This document shows, piece after piece, positions 25,275 to 34,404 of a DNA stretch of 64,000 bases (position 1 is the first letter of the stretch; the number at the start of each line of letters is the position of its first letter). The notes under the pieces were generated by a model, which saw only the letters and a program-made list of their open reading frames with translations, made no database searches and was not told the origin of the DNA. Both the position numbers and the translations under genes were made by a program. The DNA lies in contig CP007060.1 in assembly GCA_000230955.3 (NCBI GenBank), positions 248,001-312,000 on the forward strand, given 5' to 3'. The stretch comes from Halobacterium sp. DL1. GTDB lineage: Archaea > Halobacteriota > Halobacteria > Halobacteriales > Halobacteriaceae.

Positions 25275-25693
25275 TCGGCACAGCACTCCTCGAAGTCGGC
25301 GTCCGGCGCGCGGCACTCGCCCGTGCAGGGGTGGTCGATGTACTGCTTGAGCGCCATCGCCGTCTCCTCGGTGAGCGCCTGGCCGATGTGTTCGGCGTCG
25401 GCCTCGGGGAGCTGGAGGTCGTCGGTCGCGAAGTTCTCCACGAGACAGCGCTTCCACATCAGCTCTCTCGTGACCGACTCGCCTGCCTCGGTGAGCGTGG
25501 CTCCCTGGTAGCGCTCGTAGTCGACGAGGCCGCGGTCGGCGAGCATCCCCATCCGCTCGGTGACGGTCGCGGGGTTGACGTCGAGGCGGTCGGCGACCTC
25601 GCCGGTCTTCGCCGGGCCACCCGACGTCGCGCTGGCGAGCAGGATGGCGCTCAGATACCGTCCCGCGCTCTCCGAGACCTCGACACCACTCAT
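25256..25693 (-). CDS. DtxR-family metal-dependent transcriptional regulator
   Basis: A 145-aa repressor. The winged helix-turn-helix runs from SAGRYLSAILLASA to about residue 65, with recognition helix LDVNPATVTERMGMLADRGLV; the dimerisation/metal-binding part follows with Cys/Glu/His candidates (MWKRCLVENF, ADAEHIGQ). The tail HPCTGECRAPDADFEECCADY is Cys-rich and there is no SH3/FeoA domain, so it is a short SirR-like type. It senses Fe2+ or Mn2+ by family knowledge. The ATG at 25693 is chosen at the domain start. The iron boxes at 7645 and 8782 are plausible targets. Confidence 0.85.
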   Translation of the reverse strand: MSGVEVSESAGRYLSAILLASATSGGPAKTGEVADRLDVNPATVTERMGMLADRGLVDYERYQGATLTEAGESVTRELMWKRCLVENFATDDLQLPEADAEHIGQALTEETAMALKQYIDHPCTGECRAPDADFEECCADYSASR

Positions 25694-25778
25694 CGCGTGA
25701 GTGTCCGCCGCTCGCAGGGATAAGGCTGTTCCCCGCGGAGCCGTACAACGTTTTGCGCGCGGCGCCGAACGGCTACCC

Positions 25779-26351
25779 ATGGACGACCACGAGTGGCCCG
25801 TCGTCGCCTCCGAGACGGAGTACGAGACGGGCTGGTACGACGGCGGCTACGACCGCGTCGAACAGCCCGACGGCACCGAGAAGAGCTACTACTGGGTGTC
25901 GCTCCCACCGGCCGTCGTCGTGGTGGCGGTCCACGACGGCGACGTGCTGTTCGTCGACCAGTACCGGCCGACCATCCGCGAGCAGTGCCTGGAACTGGTC
26001 GCGGGTATCGTAGAAGAATCAGCGGCGGAACCCGAGGGGCAAGCGCCCGACGAGGGCAGGGAGTCCTACGTCGCGGCGGCCGCCCGCGAGCTCCGCGAGG
26101 AGACCGGCTACGAGGCCGAGGAGATCCACTTCCTCCAGGAGTTCTACACGGCGACGGGCGTGCTCCGGCACAAGCGCGGCATCGTCTACGCGGAGGGGTT
26201 GACCGAGGTGGGTCAGGAACTGGGCGACAACGAGTTCCTCACCGTGAAGCGGATTCCCGTCGAGGACGCGGTGCACGCGGCCCGCGAGCTACCGGCTAAC
26301 GACGCGACCATCGAGGGGCTGTTGCTCGCAAAGGCCGACGGCTACCTGTAG
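25779..26351 (+). CDS. Nudix hydrolase
   Basis: A 190-aa Nudix protein, probably ADP-ribose pyrophosphatase-like (NudF type) because of the LVAGIVEE motif before the box. The box reads E-x7-RELREETGY (about 105-121), with the usual Gly replaced because a 12-residue Glu/Pro-rich insertion (EPEGQAPDEG) lengthens the preceding loop. It is divergent from the DtxR-type gene with an 85-bp gap. The ATG at 25779 follows a GTTTTGCG box by about 27 bases. Confidence 0.85.
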   Translation: MDDHEWPVVASETEYETGWYDGGYDRVEQPDGTEKSYYWVSLPPAVVVVAVHDGDVLFVDQYRPTIREQCLELVAGIVEESAAEPEGQAPDEGRESYVAAAARELREETGYEAEEIHFLQEFYTATGVLRHKRGIVYAEGLTEVGQELGDNEFLTVKRIPVEDAVHAARELPANDATIEGLLLAKADGYL

Positions 26352-26452
26352 CCGAGCGCGGCCGCGAGCATCGGGTCGCGGTGGTCCGGGTCGACGTCCT
26401 CCTCGTCCTCTTCGAGCAGGTGGGTCGGAACGTAACGCGTCTCCTGTTCCAT
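26342..26452 (-). CDS. Possible 36-aa acidic peptide gene
   Basis: A short frame from ATG 26452: MEQETRYVPTHLLEEDEED followed by VDPDHRDPMLAAALGYR. It overlaps the Nudix 3' end by 10 bases in convergent orientation and has acidic haloarchaeal composition. No RBS or TATA box is clearly visible, so the call rests on composition and the absence of another explanation for the gap. Confidence 0.4.
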   Translation of the reverse strand: MEQETRYVPTHLLEEDEEDVDPDHRDPMLAAALGYR

Positions 26453-26531
26453 GCTAACGGATAGCACTCGAACGCCCTTCGATGTTTCGGCGACCGAAAG
26501 CCGTAACGCCGCGGGCCACCACACTCCGGCC

Positions 26532-26885
26532 ATGGACGGCGAGCTCTCCGCGGACGACCTCGAGGCGCTGCTCGACGACGGCGACGTACGCGTCGTCGAC
26601 ATCCGCCGTCGCGCGGCGTTCAAGCGCGGACACATCCCCGGCAGCGAGTGCATCCCGTTCCAGGAACTCCCGCAGTCGGTCGACCGCCTCGACGGCGCCG
26701 GGCGCGTCGTCACCGTCTGCCCCCACGGCGAGTCTAGCGTGCAGGCCGCCCGCCTCGTCGCGTCCTACGGGGGGCTGGCCGACGACGCGCGTGTCGAGAG
26801 CCTGGCCGAGGGACTAGTCGGCTGGTCGGGCGAGCTTGAGACGACCGACGTGGACGGCGAATCCACTCCCGACGCACCCTTCTGA
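26532..26885 (+). CDS. Rhodanese-like domain protein
   Basis: A 117-aa single rhodanese domain. The active-site loop is CPHGESS with Cys63 as the persulfide-carrying residue. The VRVVDIRRRAAFKRGHIPGS segment (about 19-38) is the conserved CH2A-like motif. Likely a sulfurtransferase handling sulfane sulfur; partner unknown. The ATG at 26532 is chosen over upstream in-frame starts that add an uncharacteristic segment. Third positions are GC-rich. Confidence 0.85.
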   Translation: MDGELSADDLEALLDDGDVRVVDIRRRAAFKRGHIPGSECIPFQELPQSVDRLDGAGRVVTVCPHGESSVQAARLVASYGGLADDARVESLAEGLVGWSGELETTDVDGESTPDAPF

Positions 26886-26958
26886 GAACGACGGTCCGAC
26901 CGCTCGGCTGCGACGTGCCGACGCGAGTCGAGAGAGAAGTGAGCCGCCGACGTGCGAT

Positions 26959-27276
<318 letters not shown>

Positions 27277-27286
27277 CTATTAAACA

Positions 27287-29482
27287 CTATCGCCAGGGTT
27301 CGGGGAGGCGGCTGTATTCGGCAGCCAGCGACCGCGCGAGGCGTTTCGCCTCGGCAGCGTCCTCCTCGTCGACCCGTCCCGCGTAGCGGGCCCGTTCGCG
27401 CAGGTTCGCGACGCGCTCGGCGCGGTCGCCCGCGCGCACGTCCACGACGTAGTTCCGGACCGTCTCTCCGGCGTTGCGCGGCCGGTAGCGCTTCCCGAGC
27501 ACGTACTCGACGCGCTCGAAGGCGGCCTCGACCTCCTCGACGGGGTCGCCGGTGTCGGGCAGCCACCGCAGCCACAGCGCGCGGTACGCCCGGTCGGCCA
27601 GCCCCGTGAACCGGAGGACGGCGGTCAGGCCGACCAGGAGGACGGCCCAGACGGCCAGCGTCGAAAGTGGCGGCAGCGTGGGGCCGTCGTCGCTCCCACC
27701 ACTGCCGTCCAGCGCCGGCGCCGTCACGTTCACGACGTTCGAGCCGTTCCGCTCGTTGGCACCCGCACCGTCCTGGAACGCCTGCGGGTCGCTGGTCGCG
27801 CGCAGGGGTTCGTCCGCAGCCAGGTCGCTTGCGGTCCCCGTCGGCGTCGTCGTGGTGGCCGGCGCCCACGTGCCGTTCTCGCTCCCGGCCGCGTCGACGC
27901 CTTCGACGCCGTTCTCGCGGGCCGTCTGGACGCGGTCGTCCTCGGCGGACGTGCGCTCGGTGGCCGGCGTCGGGTCGAAGCGTATCCAGCCCCGGTCCGG
28001 GACGTACACCTCGACCCACGCGTGGGAGTCGACACCGCGGACGACCCACTCGTCTTCACCGACGCGCTGCCCCTCGGTGTAGCCGGTGACGAACCGCGCG
28101 GGCACGCCCTGCGAGCGCAACATCACGACCATCGAACTCGCGTAGTACGTGCAGTAGCCGATCTCGCGGTTCAGCACGAAGTCGTTGACGAGGTTCCCCC
28201 TGGAGCCCCGGGCGTCCAGGGAGTACTCCTTGTTCGCCTCCAGCCACTGCTCGATGGCCGTCGCCTGCCGGTAGTTCGAGTCCGCGTCCTCCGTGATGCG
28301 GTCCGCGAGGTCGACGACATTCTCGCTCGTGCTGTCCGGTAACTGGAGGTAGGTGTCCCGGACCGCCTGGGGCGTCTCGCCTCTCGCGTCGGCGAGGTCC
28401 GACTCCGCCGGCGTGGGCGTCCGACTCGACACCGTGTAGCTGTCGCCCGCGCGGAGGGTCGGCCCGGACAGCAGGAGACCGGACTCGGTGATGGTCGCGT
28501 CGACGCCGCTGACCGACTGCGGGACCGGCGCGGACGGCAGCAGGTCGAGGGTCCGCTTGGCCGTGATGCGGTGTTCGATGCGCTCCCCGGTCGGCGGTGG
28601 CGCCCCCTTGTCGGTGCTCACGTCCGCCGTCTGCACCCATCCGTTGCCGGTGAACCTGTCGTAGACGGACGCCCTGTAGTACGACGGCTCGTCGGACTCG
28701 ACGACGAACTGCACCTTCGGGTCGAGGCGGAGGCTCCCACCGACCCCGACGTAGCCGTCGGCGCTCACGAGACTCCCCGCCGACGCCGTCGTCGACGACG
28801 GAACGAGCGGTGACCGGCCGCCGGGGACCGCGGTGACCGTCGCGGAGCCGACGATCATCAACGCGAGCACCGCGGCGAGCACCTGGGTCTGCCGGGCGCT
28901 CGCGCCGTGAGCGGCGAGCGTGCCGAACCCGACGGCGCCCGTCACCGCCAGCACGCCGACGAGCGTGGTCGTCGTGGTGCTGTCGCCGGTCAGCACGAAG
29001 AACCCCAGTGCGAGCGACGCGACGCCGGCCGCCCGGGCGTACTCGGTGCGGGCCGTGAAGTACGCGGCGAGGAACGTCGGCGCGGGCGCGACGGCGACGG
29101 CCCACACGCCTGCGGCGGGCATCCGCATCACGGAGTAGCCGGTGAGCAGCGCGACGGTGTCCTGGAGAACCCGCGACGGGGAGAGCACCGCGAAGTACGC
29201 CGGCGGCACCGCCAGCAGGTAGAACGCGAGGCCGCCGACGAGCAGCGTGGACGCGAGGCCGAAGGCGTACTTCGACGGGAGCGCACGCAGGACGCCGGCG
29301 AGCACCACCGAAGCGACGACCGCGGCGAGGAACGTCGGCGTATCGCCGACCACCGTCACCACGTCGTAGAGCACGGAGAGGTACGCCCCCACGGCGATAG
29401 CGATGCACGCCGTCGCCGCGGCCCTGCGGCCGGAGACGCCCGACAGGTCGAGGTCGACCCGTCCGAGGCGAGCGGTGCTCAC
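27287..29482 (-). CDS. TgpA-like transglutaminase domain membrane protein
   Basis: A 731-aa protein. The first 200 residues hold about six or seven transmembrane helices (DUF3488-like). The large external region contains a transglutaminase core with Cys in GYCTYYASSMV (about 443), His in SHAWVEV (about 487) and Asp in RFDPTPA (about 501). After an Asn/Ser/Thr-rich linker comes another helix and a C-terminal cytosolic domain of the DUF4129 type. It begins with GTG, whose bases overlap the DUF58 stop (GTGA). It is the last gene of the MoxR operon. Likely envelope-related peptide or crosslink processing; substrate unknown. Confidence 0.85.
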   Translation of the reverse strand: MSTARLGRVDLDLSGVSGRRAAATACIAIAVGAYLSVLYDVVTVVGDTPTFLAAVVASVVLAGVLRALPSKYAFGLASTLLVGGLAFYLLAVPPAYFAVLSPSRVLQDTVALLTGYSVMRMPAAGVWAVAVAPAPTFLAAYFTARTEYARAAGVASLALGFFVLTGDSTTTTTLVGVLAVTGAVGFGTLAAHGASARQTQVLAAVLALMIVGSATVTAVPGGRSPLVPSSTTASAGSLVSADGYVGVGGSLRLDPKVQFVVESDEPSYYRASVYDRFTGNGWVQTADVSTDKGAPPPTGERIEHRITAKRTLDLLPSAPVPQSVSGVDATITESGLLLSGPTLRAGDSYTVSSRTPTPAESDLADARGETPQAVRDTYLQLPDSTSENVVDLADRITEDADSNYRQATAIEQWLEANKEYSLDARGSRGNLVNDFVLNREIGYCTYYASSMVVMLRSQGVPARFVTGYTEGQRVGEDEWVVRGVDSHAWVEVYVPDRGWIRFDPTPATERTSAEDDRVQTARENGVEGVDAAGSENGTWAPATTTTPTGTASDLAADEPLRATSDPQAFQDGAGANERNGSNVVNVTAPALDGSGGSDDGPTLPPLSTLAVWAVLLVGLTAVLRFTGLADRAYRALWLRWLPDTGDPVEEVEAAFERVEYVLGKRYRPRNAGETVRNYVVDVRAGDRAERVANLRERARYAGRVDEEDAAEAKRLARSLAAEYSRLPEPWR

Positions 29483-30477
29483 GCGGACACCTCCGCCGCC
29501 GAGGTGCGGCCACCGACGAACTCCTCGTAACGGTGGTCGTCGTCGCCGACGGTGACCGAGACGTGTTCGCCGCTCCGCGGCGCGTGGACGACGATCTCGG
29601 CCTCGGCCTTGTGGCGCTGCCGGAGTTTCCCCCCGTCGAAGTCCGCGAGCACGCCGAGCACGCGTCGGCGGTGCGGGTCGCCGTTCGCCGGGTCGAGGCC
29701 TCCGGACTGCGTGACGATACCGACGCTGATGCCCGCGTCGAGCAGGTGGGTGGCGATGCTCGCGGCGGCCTCAGCGACGGAGTCCTCGCGGGGGCCCAGC
29801 GCCTCCGCGGCGATGGTGACGCGGTCGGTCGCCCCCTCGCCCGCGTACTCGGTGACAGCGAGGCCGTTGGGCTGTTTCGCGCTCACCTTCCAGTTGACGT
29901 CGCGGAGCGGGTCACCGCGCTCGTACTCCCGGACGCCCGCGAACTCCTCGCGCTCGTCGGTGATGCCGACGTAGCCGGTGAGCAGCGTCGCCGTGTCCGA
30001 CAGCGCGTGGACGCGCGGGAACACCGTGACGAGCTGGGCCTCGCCGCCCCTGAACTCCACGGTCCAGAGGCCGAACGGGTCGGTGGCCTCCACGAAGCAC
30101 GGGCCGACGGCGTGGACGCCGCGGGCCGCGAGCGTTATCTCGTAGGTGAGCTGTCGGCCGTCCGTCTCCGTCTCGAGTCGGCTGTCGCCGCGGAGGCCGT
30201 CGCCGAGCGCGTCGGTCACGGTGGCGGGGTACGACCGGTCGGCGTCGACGTACAGTTCGACGCGGCGGCGGTCGCCCTGGTGGCCCTCCCTCGGGGTGAT
30301 TCGCTCGATGTCCGGCTCCGGGAACGACCAGACGTACAGCCGCGTAGCTGCGAGGAGCGCTGCCGCGGGGACGACCACGGCGTTCAGGCTGCGCCCGCCG
30401 AACGCGTAGCCGAAGACGGCGCCGAGCAGGACTGCCGCGAGCACGGCCTGCCCGCGGCGGGTGAGTGTCGTCGCCAT
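29479..30477 (-). CDS. DUF58 domain protein
   Basis: A 332-aa protein with two N-terminal membrane helices (RGQAVLAAVLLGAVFGYAF and SLNAVVVPAAALLAAT) and a soluble part. The DUF58 hallmark is the EYERGDPLRDVNWKVSAKQ segment (about 214-232), part of a von Willebrand A-like fold. In MoxR systems this protein is a partner of the AAA ATPase. The ATG at 30477 is 1 base from the moxR stop and the 3' end overlaps the transglutaminase gene, so the three are co-translated. Confidence 0.85.
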   Translation of the reverse strand: MATTLTRRGQAVLAAVLLGAVFGYAFGGRSLNAVVVPAAALLAATRLYVWSFPEPDIERITPREGHQGDRRRVELYVDADRSYPATVTDALGDGLRGDSRLETETDGRQLTYEITLAARGVHAVGPCFVEATDPFGLWTVEFRGGEAQLVTVFPRVHALSDTATLLTGYVGITDEREEFAGVREYERGDPLRDVNWKVSAKQPNGLAVTEYAGEGATDRVTIAAEALGPREDSVAEAAASIATHLLDAGISVGIVTQSGGLDPANGDPHRRRVLGVLADFDGGKLRQRHKAEAEIVVHAPRSGEHVSVTVGDDDHRYEEFVGGRTSAAEVSA

Positions 30478-30478
30478 C

Positions 30479-31477
30479 TCACTCCGGGTCGATGGTGTCC
30501 AGCGCCCGCTGGACGAGGGTGCGTGCGGGCTCTCCGCCGAGCGTGCCGCCGGATTCCGCGCGGATGCGGTGGGAGAGCACCGACGGGGCCTCGGCCTGCA
30601 CGTCGTCGGGCACCACGTAGTCCCGGTCGTCGAGGATGGCGCGGCCCTGCGCGGCCTGGAGGAGGGCGATGGAGCCACGCGGACTGACGCCGAGGGCGGC
30701 GTGGTCGCGGGTGTAGCGCGCGAGTTCGGTGACGTACTCCTTGACCGGGCGGCTCACCGCCACGCTGGCGGCGACGGCCCGGGCCTGCTGGAGGTCCTCG
30801 ACAGTCGCGACGGCCTCGATGTCGTCGATGGGGTGGCCGCCGACGACCCGGTCGAGCACCTCGACCTCGTTGTCGCGGTCCGGGTAGCCCAGCCGGAGTT
30901 TCTTCATGAACCGGTCGAGTTCGGCGACCGGCAGTTCGTAGGTGCGGTCTCGCTCGACGGAGTTCTGCGTGGCGATGACGAGGAAGGGGTCGGGGAGGGC
31001 GCGCGTGTCGCCGTCGGCGGTCACCTGCTCTTCCTCCATCGCTTCCAGGAGCGCCGACTGGGTCTTCGGCGGCGCGCGGTTGATCTCGTCGGCGAGCAGG
31101 ACGTTCGCGAAGACGGGGCCGGGTTGGAACTCGAACTCCCGGCTCTTCTCGTTGAACACGTTGACGCCGGTGACGTCCGTCGGGAGGAGGTCCGGCGTGA
31201 ACTGGACGCGACGGAACTCGCCGTCGAAGGAGCGAGCCACGGACCGAGCGAGCATCGTCTTCCCGACGCCGGGGACGTCCTCGAGGAGGACGTGACCGCC
31301 GCCGAGAACGGCGGTCAGCACCTGGACGACGGCGTCGTGCTTGTCGACGATGACGGTCTCGATGTTCTCGACGACGCGGTGGGCGAGGTCGCTCGCCTCC
31401 GAGACCGACATCTGGGCGGCCCCCTCGGTCTCGGTCCGCGGGTCCGCGACAGCGTGGGTATCGTGGGCATCTGTCAT
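30479..31477 (-). CDS. MoxR-type AAA+ ATPase
   Basis: A 332-aa AAA+ ATPase. Walker A is DVPGVGKTML (about 68-77), Walker B is VLLADEINRAPPKTQ (about 121-135) with sensor 1 FLVIATQNSVE (about 160-170) and an arginine-finger region in ELDRFMKKLRLG. MoxR proteins act as chaperones that mature metal-containing or surface complexes. First gene of the operon with DUF58 and transglutaminase proteins. The ATG at 31477 follows the last out-of-character codons of a longer frame. Confidence 0.9.
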   Translation of the reverse strand: MTDAHDTHAVADPRTETEGAAQMSVSEASDLAHRVVENIETVIVDKHDAVVQVLTAVLGGGHVLLEDVPGVGKTMLARSVARSFDGEFRRVQFTPDLLPTDVTGVNVFNEKSREFEFQPGPVFANVLLADEINRAPPKTQSALLEAMEEEQVTADGDTRALPDPFLVIATQNSVERDRTYELPVAELDRFMKKLRLGYPDRDNEVEVLDRVVGGHPIDDIEAVATVEDLQQARAVAASVAVSRPVKEYVTELARYTRDHAALGVSPRGSIALLQAAQGRAILDDRDYVVPDDVQAEAPSVLSHRIRAESGGTLGGEPARTLVQRALDTIDPE

Positions 31478-31541
31478 AGTGTGTGGGAACCTACCGCAAC
31501 TGGTCGGCTGTGGAACGGTAGGTGATGAGACACTTGTATGT

Positions 31542-31751
31542 CTATTGGTCGCGCGCGTCACTGCCGGTTGTCCACCGCTTGCAGGCCGTACAGGCGCGCT
31601 CGTCGCCGTCCTGCCAGCGGCGCGTGGCCGACTCGCCACACGCCGTACAGCGGCCGTCGCCTGACCAGGAACTGGTCACCGCGACCGGGTCGACGGCGCC
31701 GGCGCGCTCGTCGGCGAACGAATCGAGGGTCGGTTCCTCGGACACGCCCAT
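31542..31751 (-). CDS. Small zinc-ribbon protein (DUF7573-like)
   Basis: A 69-aa protein. The acidic start MGVSEEPTLDSFADE leads to a short zinc ribbon with C-T-A-C (about 43-46) and C-T-A-C (about 60-63) separated by 13 residues. A second ATG at 31772 would add seven residues. It resembles the haloarchaeal DUF7573 group. Likely a nucleic-acid or protein-binding adapter; function unknown. It precedes the MoxR operon on the same strand. Confidence 0.65.
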   Translation of the reverse strand: MGVSEEPTLDSFADERAGAVDPVAVTSSWSGDGRCTACGESATRRWQDGDERACTACKRWTTGSDARDQ

Positions 31752-31817
31752 GCGTAGGAGCGCCACGGCCATAACGCTCCCGGAGCATCTAAGGCACCGG
31801 CGCGAGGAGTTCGCCGT

Positions 31818-32033
31818 ATGGTCTGGGTCATCGACAACGTCGTCTCGCTCGCCGAGAACTTCGCGACTGCCGCCGGCGTCGACCCGCTGTCGACGGTGCT
31901 CATCCTGGTCGGCGTAGCGCTCATCCTCCTCAGCTCCGCCGTCTTCGGCGGGCTCGCGACCGGCGGTATGCTCGAAGGATTCGTTCCCGACACCGCCTTC
32001 GAGCGCCAGCGCCGCGAGCGCGACCGGACGTAA
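31818..32033 (+). CDS. Small single-pass membrane protein
   Basis: A 71-aa protein with one clear transmembrane helix (about 23-45, LSTVLILVGVALILLSSAVFGGLA) and a basic C-terminus (ERQRRERDRT) that would sit in the cytoplasm. It is divergent from the zinc-ribbon gene and convergent with the F420-dependent reductase. No family recognised. GC-rich codon use supports coding. Confidence 0.6.
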   Translation: MVWVIDNVVSLAENFATAAGVDPLSTVLILVGVALILLSSAVFGGLATGGMLEGFVPDTAFERQRRERDRT

Positions 32034-32043
32034 AACACGCTTC

Positions 32044-33018
32044 TCAGACGCCAGCGTCGTCGAACGCCGCCGCCAGCAACCCGACCGCCGTCTCCCGGTC
32101 GGGGCCGAGCGGCGACCCGGCAACCACGCTGTCCACGTGGTCGGTCACCGCCGACAGCTGCTCGGCGACGTCCTTGGGGTCGCCCGCCAGACAGAACGCC
32201 TCGAGCATCCCGTCGGTCACCAGTTCGAACGCCCGCGAGAACTCGCCGCTCTCTATCTGCTCGCCGATCTCCGAGGCGCGCTCGCGGTCGATCCCGTGGC
32301 GGTCCAGCACGGGTGGCGCGGCGCCAGCCGCGATGAACGCCACGGGCGGCCGTGCCGCAGCAAGCGCCTTCTCGGCGTCCTCGGCTACCGACACCGAGGC
32401 GAACGCCGCCACGTCGACGTCTCCGGGGGCGACGCGGTCCTCGACGCCCTCCGCGACCCGGTCGGCGGACCACGCCAGGTCCCGGGGGTGGCTCGCGTTC
32501 ACCAGCACGCCGTCGGCGTGCTTCCCGGCCATTCGAAGCATGTGCGGTCCCTGCGCGCCGACGTAGACGGGCACCTCGCCGACCTCGTAGTTCAGGCCGG
32601 CGTCCCGCGCGACGAACGTCCCGTCGTGGTCGACGCGCTCCCCGGCCCAGAGGTCCTGGGCGACCTTGAACGTCTCCAGCACTCGGCGGAGCGGCCGGTC
32701 GCGCTCGAATCCGAGGTTCCGCAACGTGGACGCGTCGCCCGCGCCGACGCCCAGCACCGCCCGCCCACCGCTCACCTCGTCGAGGGTCGCCACCTGCGAG
32801 GCGAGTTTCACGGGGTGTGTCTCGTAGGGGTTCGCCACACCGGGCCCAACGAGCACGTCGTCCGTCGCCGCGGCTACGCGGTCCAGCGCGACGAACGGGT
32901 CGCGGTTGTTGTAGTGACACGACGCGAACACCGCGTCGAACCCCGCTCGCTCCGCTCGCTCTCCGAGCGCCGCGACGTCGGTGACAGGAACCTCGGGCGT
33001 GAGCTCAATCCCGCGCAT
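32044..33018 (-). CDS. F420-dependent oxidoreductase, Mer-like (LLM class)
   Basis: A 324-aa luciferase-like TIM-barrel protein. The start MRGIELTPEVPVTDVAALGERAERAGFDAVFASCHYNNRDPF is typical of the methylenetetrahydromethanopterin reductase group, with GPGVANPYETHP (about 58-69) and a conserved GVGAGD segment in the flavin/F420 pocket. Haloarchaea are not methanogens, so the substrate is probably a folate-type C1 carrier or another F420H2-linked compound. The start overlaps the cofE 3' end by 14 bases, so the two are co-transcribed. Confidence 0.82.
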   Translation of the reverse strand: MRGIELTPEVPVTDVAALGERAERAGFDAVFASCHYNNRDPFVALDRVAAATDDVLVGPGVANPYETHPVKLASQVATLDEVSGGRAVLGVGAGDASTLRNLGFERDRPLRRVLETFKVAQDLWAGERVDHDGTFVARDAGLNYEVGEVPVYVGAQGPHMLRMAGKHADGVLVNASHPRDLAWSADRVAEGVEDRVAPGDVDVAAFASVSVAEDAEKALAAARPPVAFIAAGAAPPVLDRHGIDRERASEIGEQIESGEFSRAFELVTDGMLEAFCLAGDPKDVAEQLSAVTDHVDSVVAGSPLGPDRETAVGLLAAAFDDAGV

Positions 33019-33766
33019 ACTCCCACCCCCGGAGCGCCTGCCGCACGAAGTCCCCCTCGACCTCGCGGTACAGTTCGTCGCTGCCAGCGTGGTCGCCGAA
33101 CTCGAACTCCCGCACGACCACCACGGGCGTACCGCCGTCGCCTTCCCCGGAGACGAGGTTCGCCGTCGCCGCAAGTTCGTCCACGACGCTCTCGACGGTC
33201 ACCGCGAGCTCGTGGCCGTCACGGTCGGTCTCCCCCCGCCAGTCCCGGGACGCGGGCATCCCCACCCACCCGAGTGCGACGCCGCGCTGGCCGTGCCGGA
33301 ACGGCCGCCCGGACGTGTCCGTGACGACCACCGCGACGTCCGCGTCGAGCTTCGACTGGATTCGTTCGGCGCTCTCCGACGGCCGCTTCGGCAGGAGCAG
33401 GATGTCCGCATCGCCGGTGTTCGAGCGGTCGATGCCGGCGTTGACGCCGACGTGCCCGAACCGCGTCTCCGTCAGTAGGAACGGTGCCTCCATCAGTACG
33501 TCCGTCGACTCCTCGAGGACGGCCTGCGCGAACCGGGGGTCCTTCTCCTCGCCAGTGACGTCGGCGAGGCGGTTAGCTATCTCCCGGGCGCGCGGCCCCG
33601 CGGGGAACGACGAGAGGCGGGCGGTCTGCCCCTCGGACTTCGAGACGACGGTGCTGGCGACGCAGACGACGTCGCCGTCGGCCAGCTCCGCTCGCTCGGC
33701 GATCAGCGAGGCGAGTTCGTCGCCCGGCCGCACCTCCGGCAGTCCCGGCACCGCGAACGCGTGCAT
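33005..33766 (-). CDS. cofE: Coenzyme F420-0:L-glutamate ligase
   Basis: A 253-aa GTP-dependent ligase that adds the first (and second) glutamate to F420-0. Features are the VVSKSEGQ segment (about 41-48), the NAGIDRSN motif (about 109-116), SGRPFRHGQRGVALGWVG (about 151-168) and DELAATANLV. In many organisms it works with CofC and CofD, not visible here. It sits directly upstream of the F420-dependent reductase, pairing cofactor synthesis with use. Confidence 0.92.
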   Translation of the reverse strand: MHAFAVPGLPEVRPGDELASLIAERAELADGDVVCVASTVVSKSEGQTARLSSFPAGPRAREIANRLADVTGEEKDPRFAQAVLEESTDVLMEAPFLLTETRFGHVGVNAGIDRSNTGDADILLLPKRPSESAERIQSKLDADVAVVVTDTSGRPFRHGQRGVALGWVGMPASRDWRGETDRDGHELAVTVESVVDELAATANLVSGEGDGGTPVVVVREFEFGDHAGSDELYREVEGDFVRQALRGWEYARD

Positions 33767-33817
33767 ACCCCCGACTTCGACGCCCCCGGCAAAAGTCCCG
33801 ACGGTACCGGAGCCCCC

Positions 33818-34315
33818 TCACTCCCAGCGCGGGGTCACGTCGATAGCGTCCTCCTCGACCTCGAGGAGAAGCAGCGACGGTTCTTCGGCGGGGTCCGCGC
33901 CGGTGGCGCTCCCCGGGTTCAGCATCCGGACGTCGTCGGTCGTCCAGTCGCGAAGCCTGTGGGTGTGCCCCGAGATACCGACAGCGTTCGGGTCGTCGCG
34001 CTCCTCGCGCACCGTCTCGCGGACGCGCTCCTCGTAGCCGTCCAGCGGGCCGGTGCCGTGGACGACGACGAACTGGACGTCCTCGACCCACAGCGTCTCC
34101 GTTTTGGGGAGGCCGAGGCTACGTGGGTCCATGTTCCCGCGGACCGCGACGAGGTCGTCCGCGATGTCGCGAATCTCGTCGTAGGCCGCCTCGCTGTCGA
34201 AGTCCCCGGCGTGGACCACGAGGTCCGCGTCCTCCAGTTCGTTGGCGACGAAGTCGGGCAGTTCGTCCGCGCGGGACGGGATGTGGGTGTCGCTGACGAC
34301 GACTACTTGTCTCAT
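33818..34315 (-). CDS. YfcE-type metallophosphoesterase
   Basis: A 165-aa phosphodiesterase. The metal motifs are DTHIP (about 9-13), the HAGD block (about 36-39), GNMD (about 60-63) and a SGHTHR motif (about 114-119) with the final LNPGSAT. Members hydrolyse cyclic or aryl phosphodiesters with Mn2+ or Ni2+. The ATG at 34315 starts at the first beta-strand. It lies downstream (on the minus strand) of the structured 480-bp gap. Confidence 0.85.
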   Translation of the reverse strand: MRQVVVVSDTHIPSRADELPDFVANELEDADLVVHAGDFDSEAAYDEIRDIADDLVAVRGNMDPRSLGLPKTETLWVEDVQFVVVHGTGPLDGYEERVRETVREERDDPNAVGISGHTHRLRDWTTDDVRMLNPGSATGADPAEEPSLLLLEVEEDAIDVTPRWE

Positions 34316-34404
34316 AGTGGACCGTTCGAGGCCCACGGCCAAATAGCTTCGAGCGCTTGACGGGGCGGCCCGGGAGTGAAAGCCTCTTTTCCCAGGGCTT
34401 CCTA

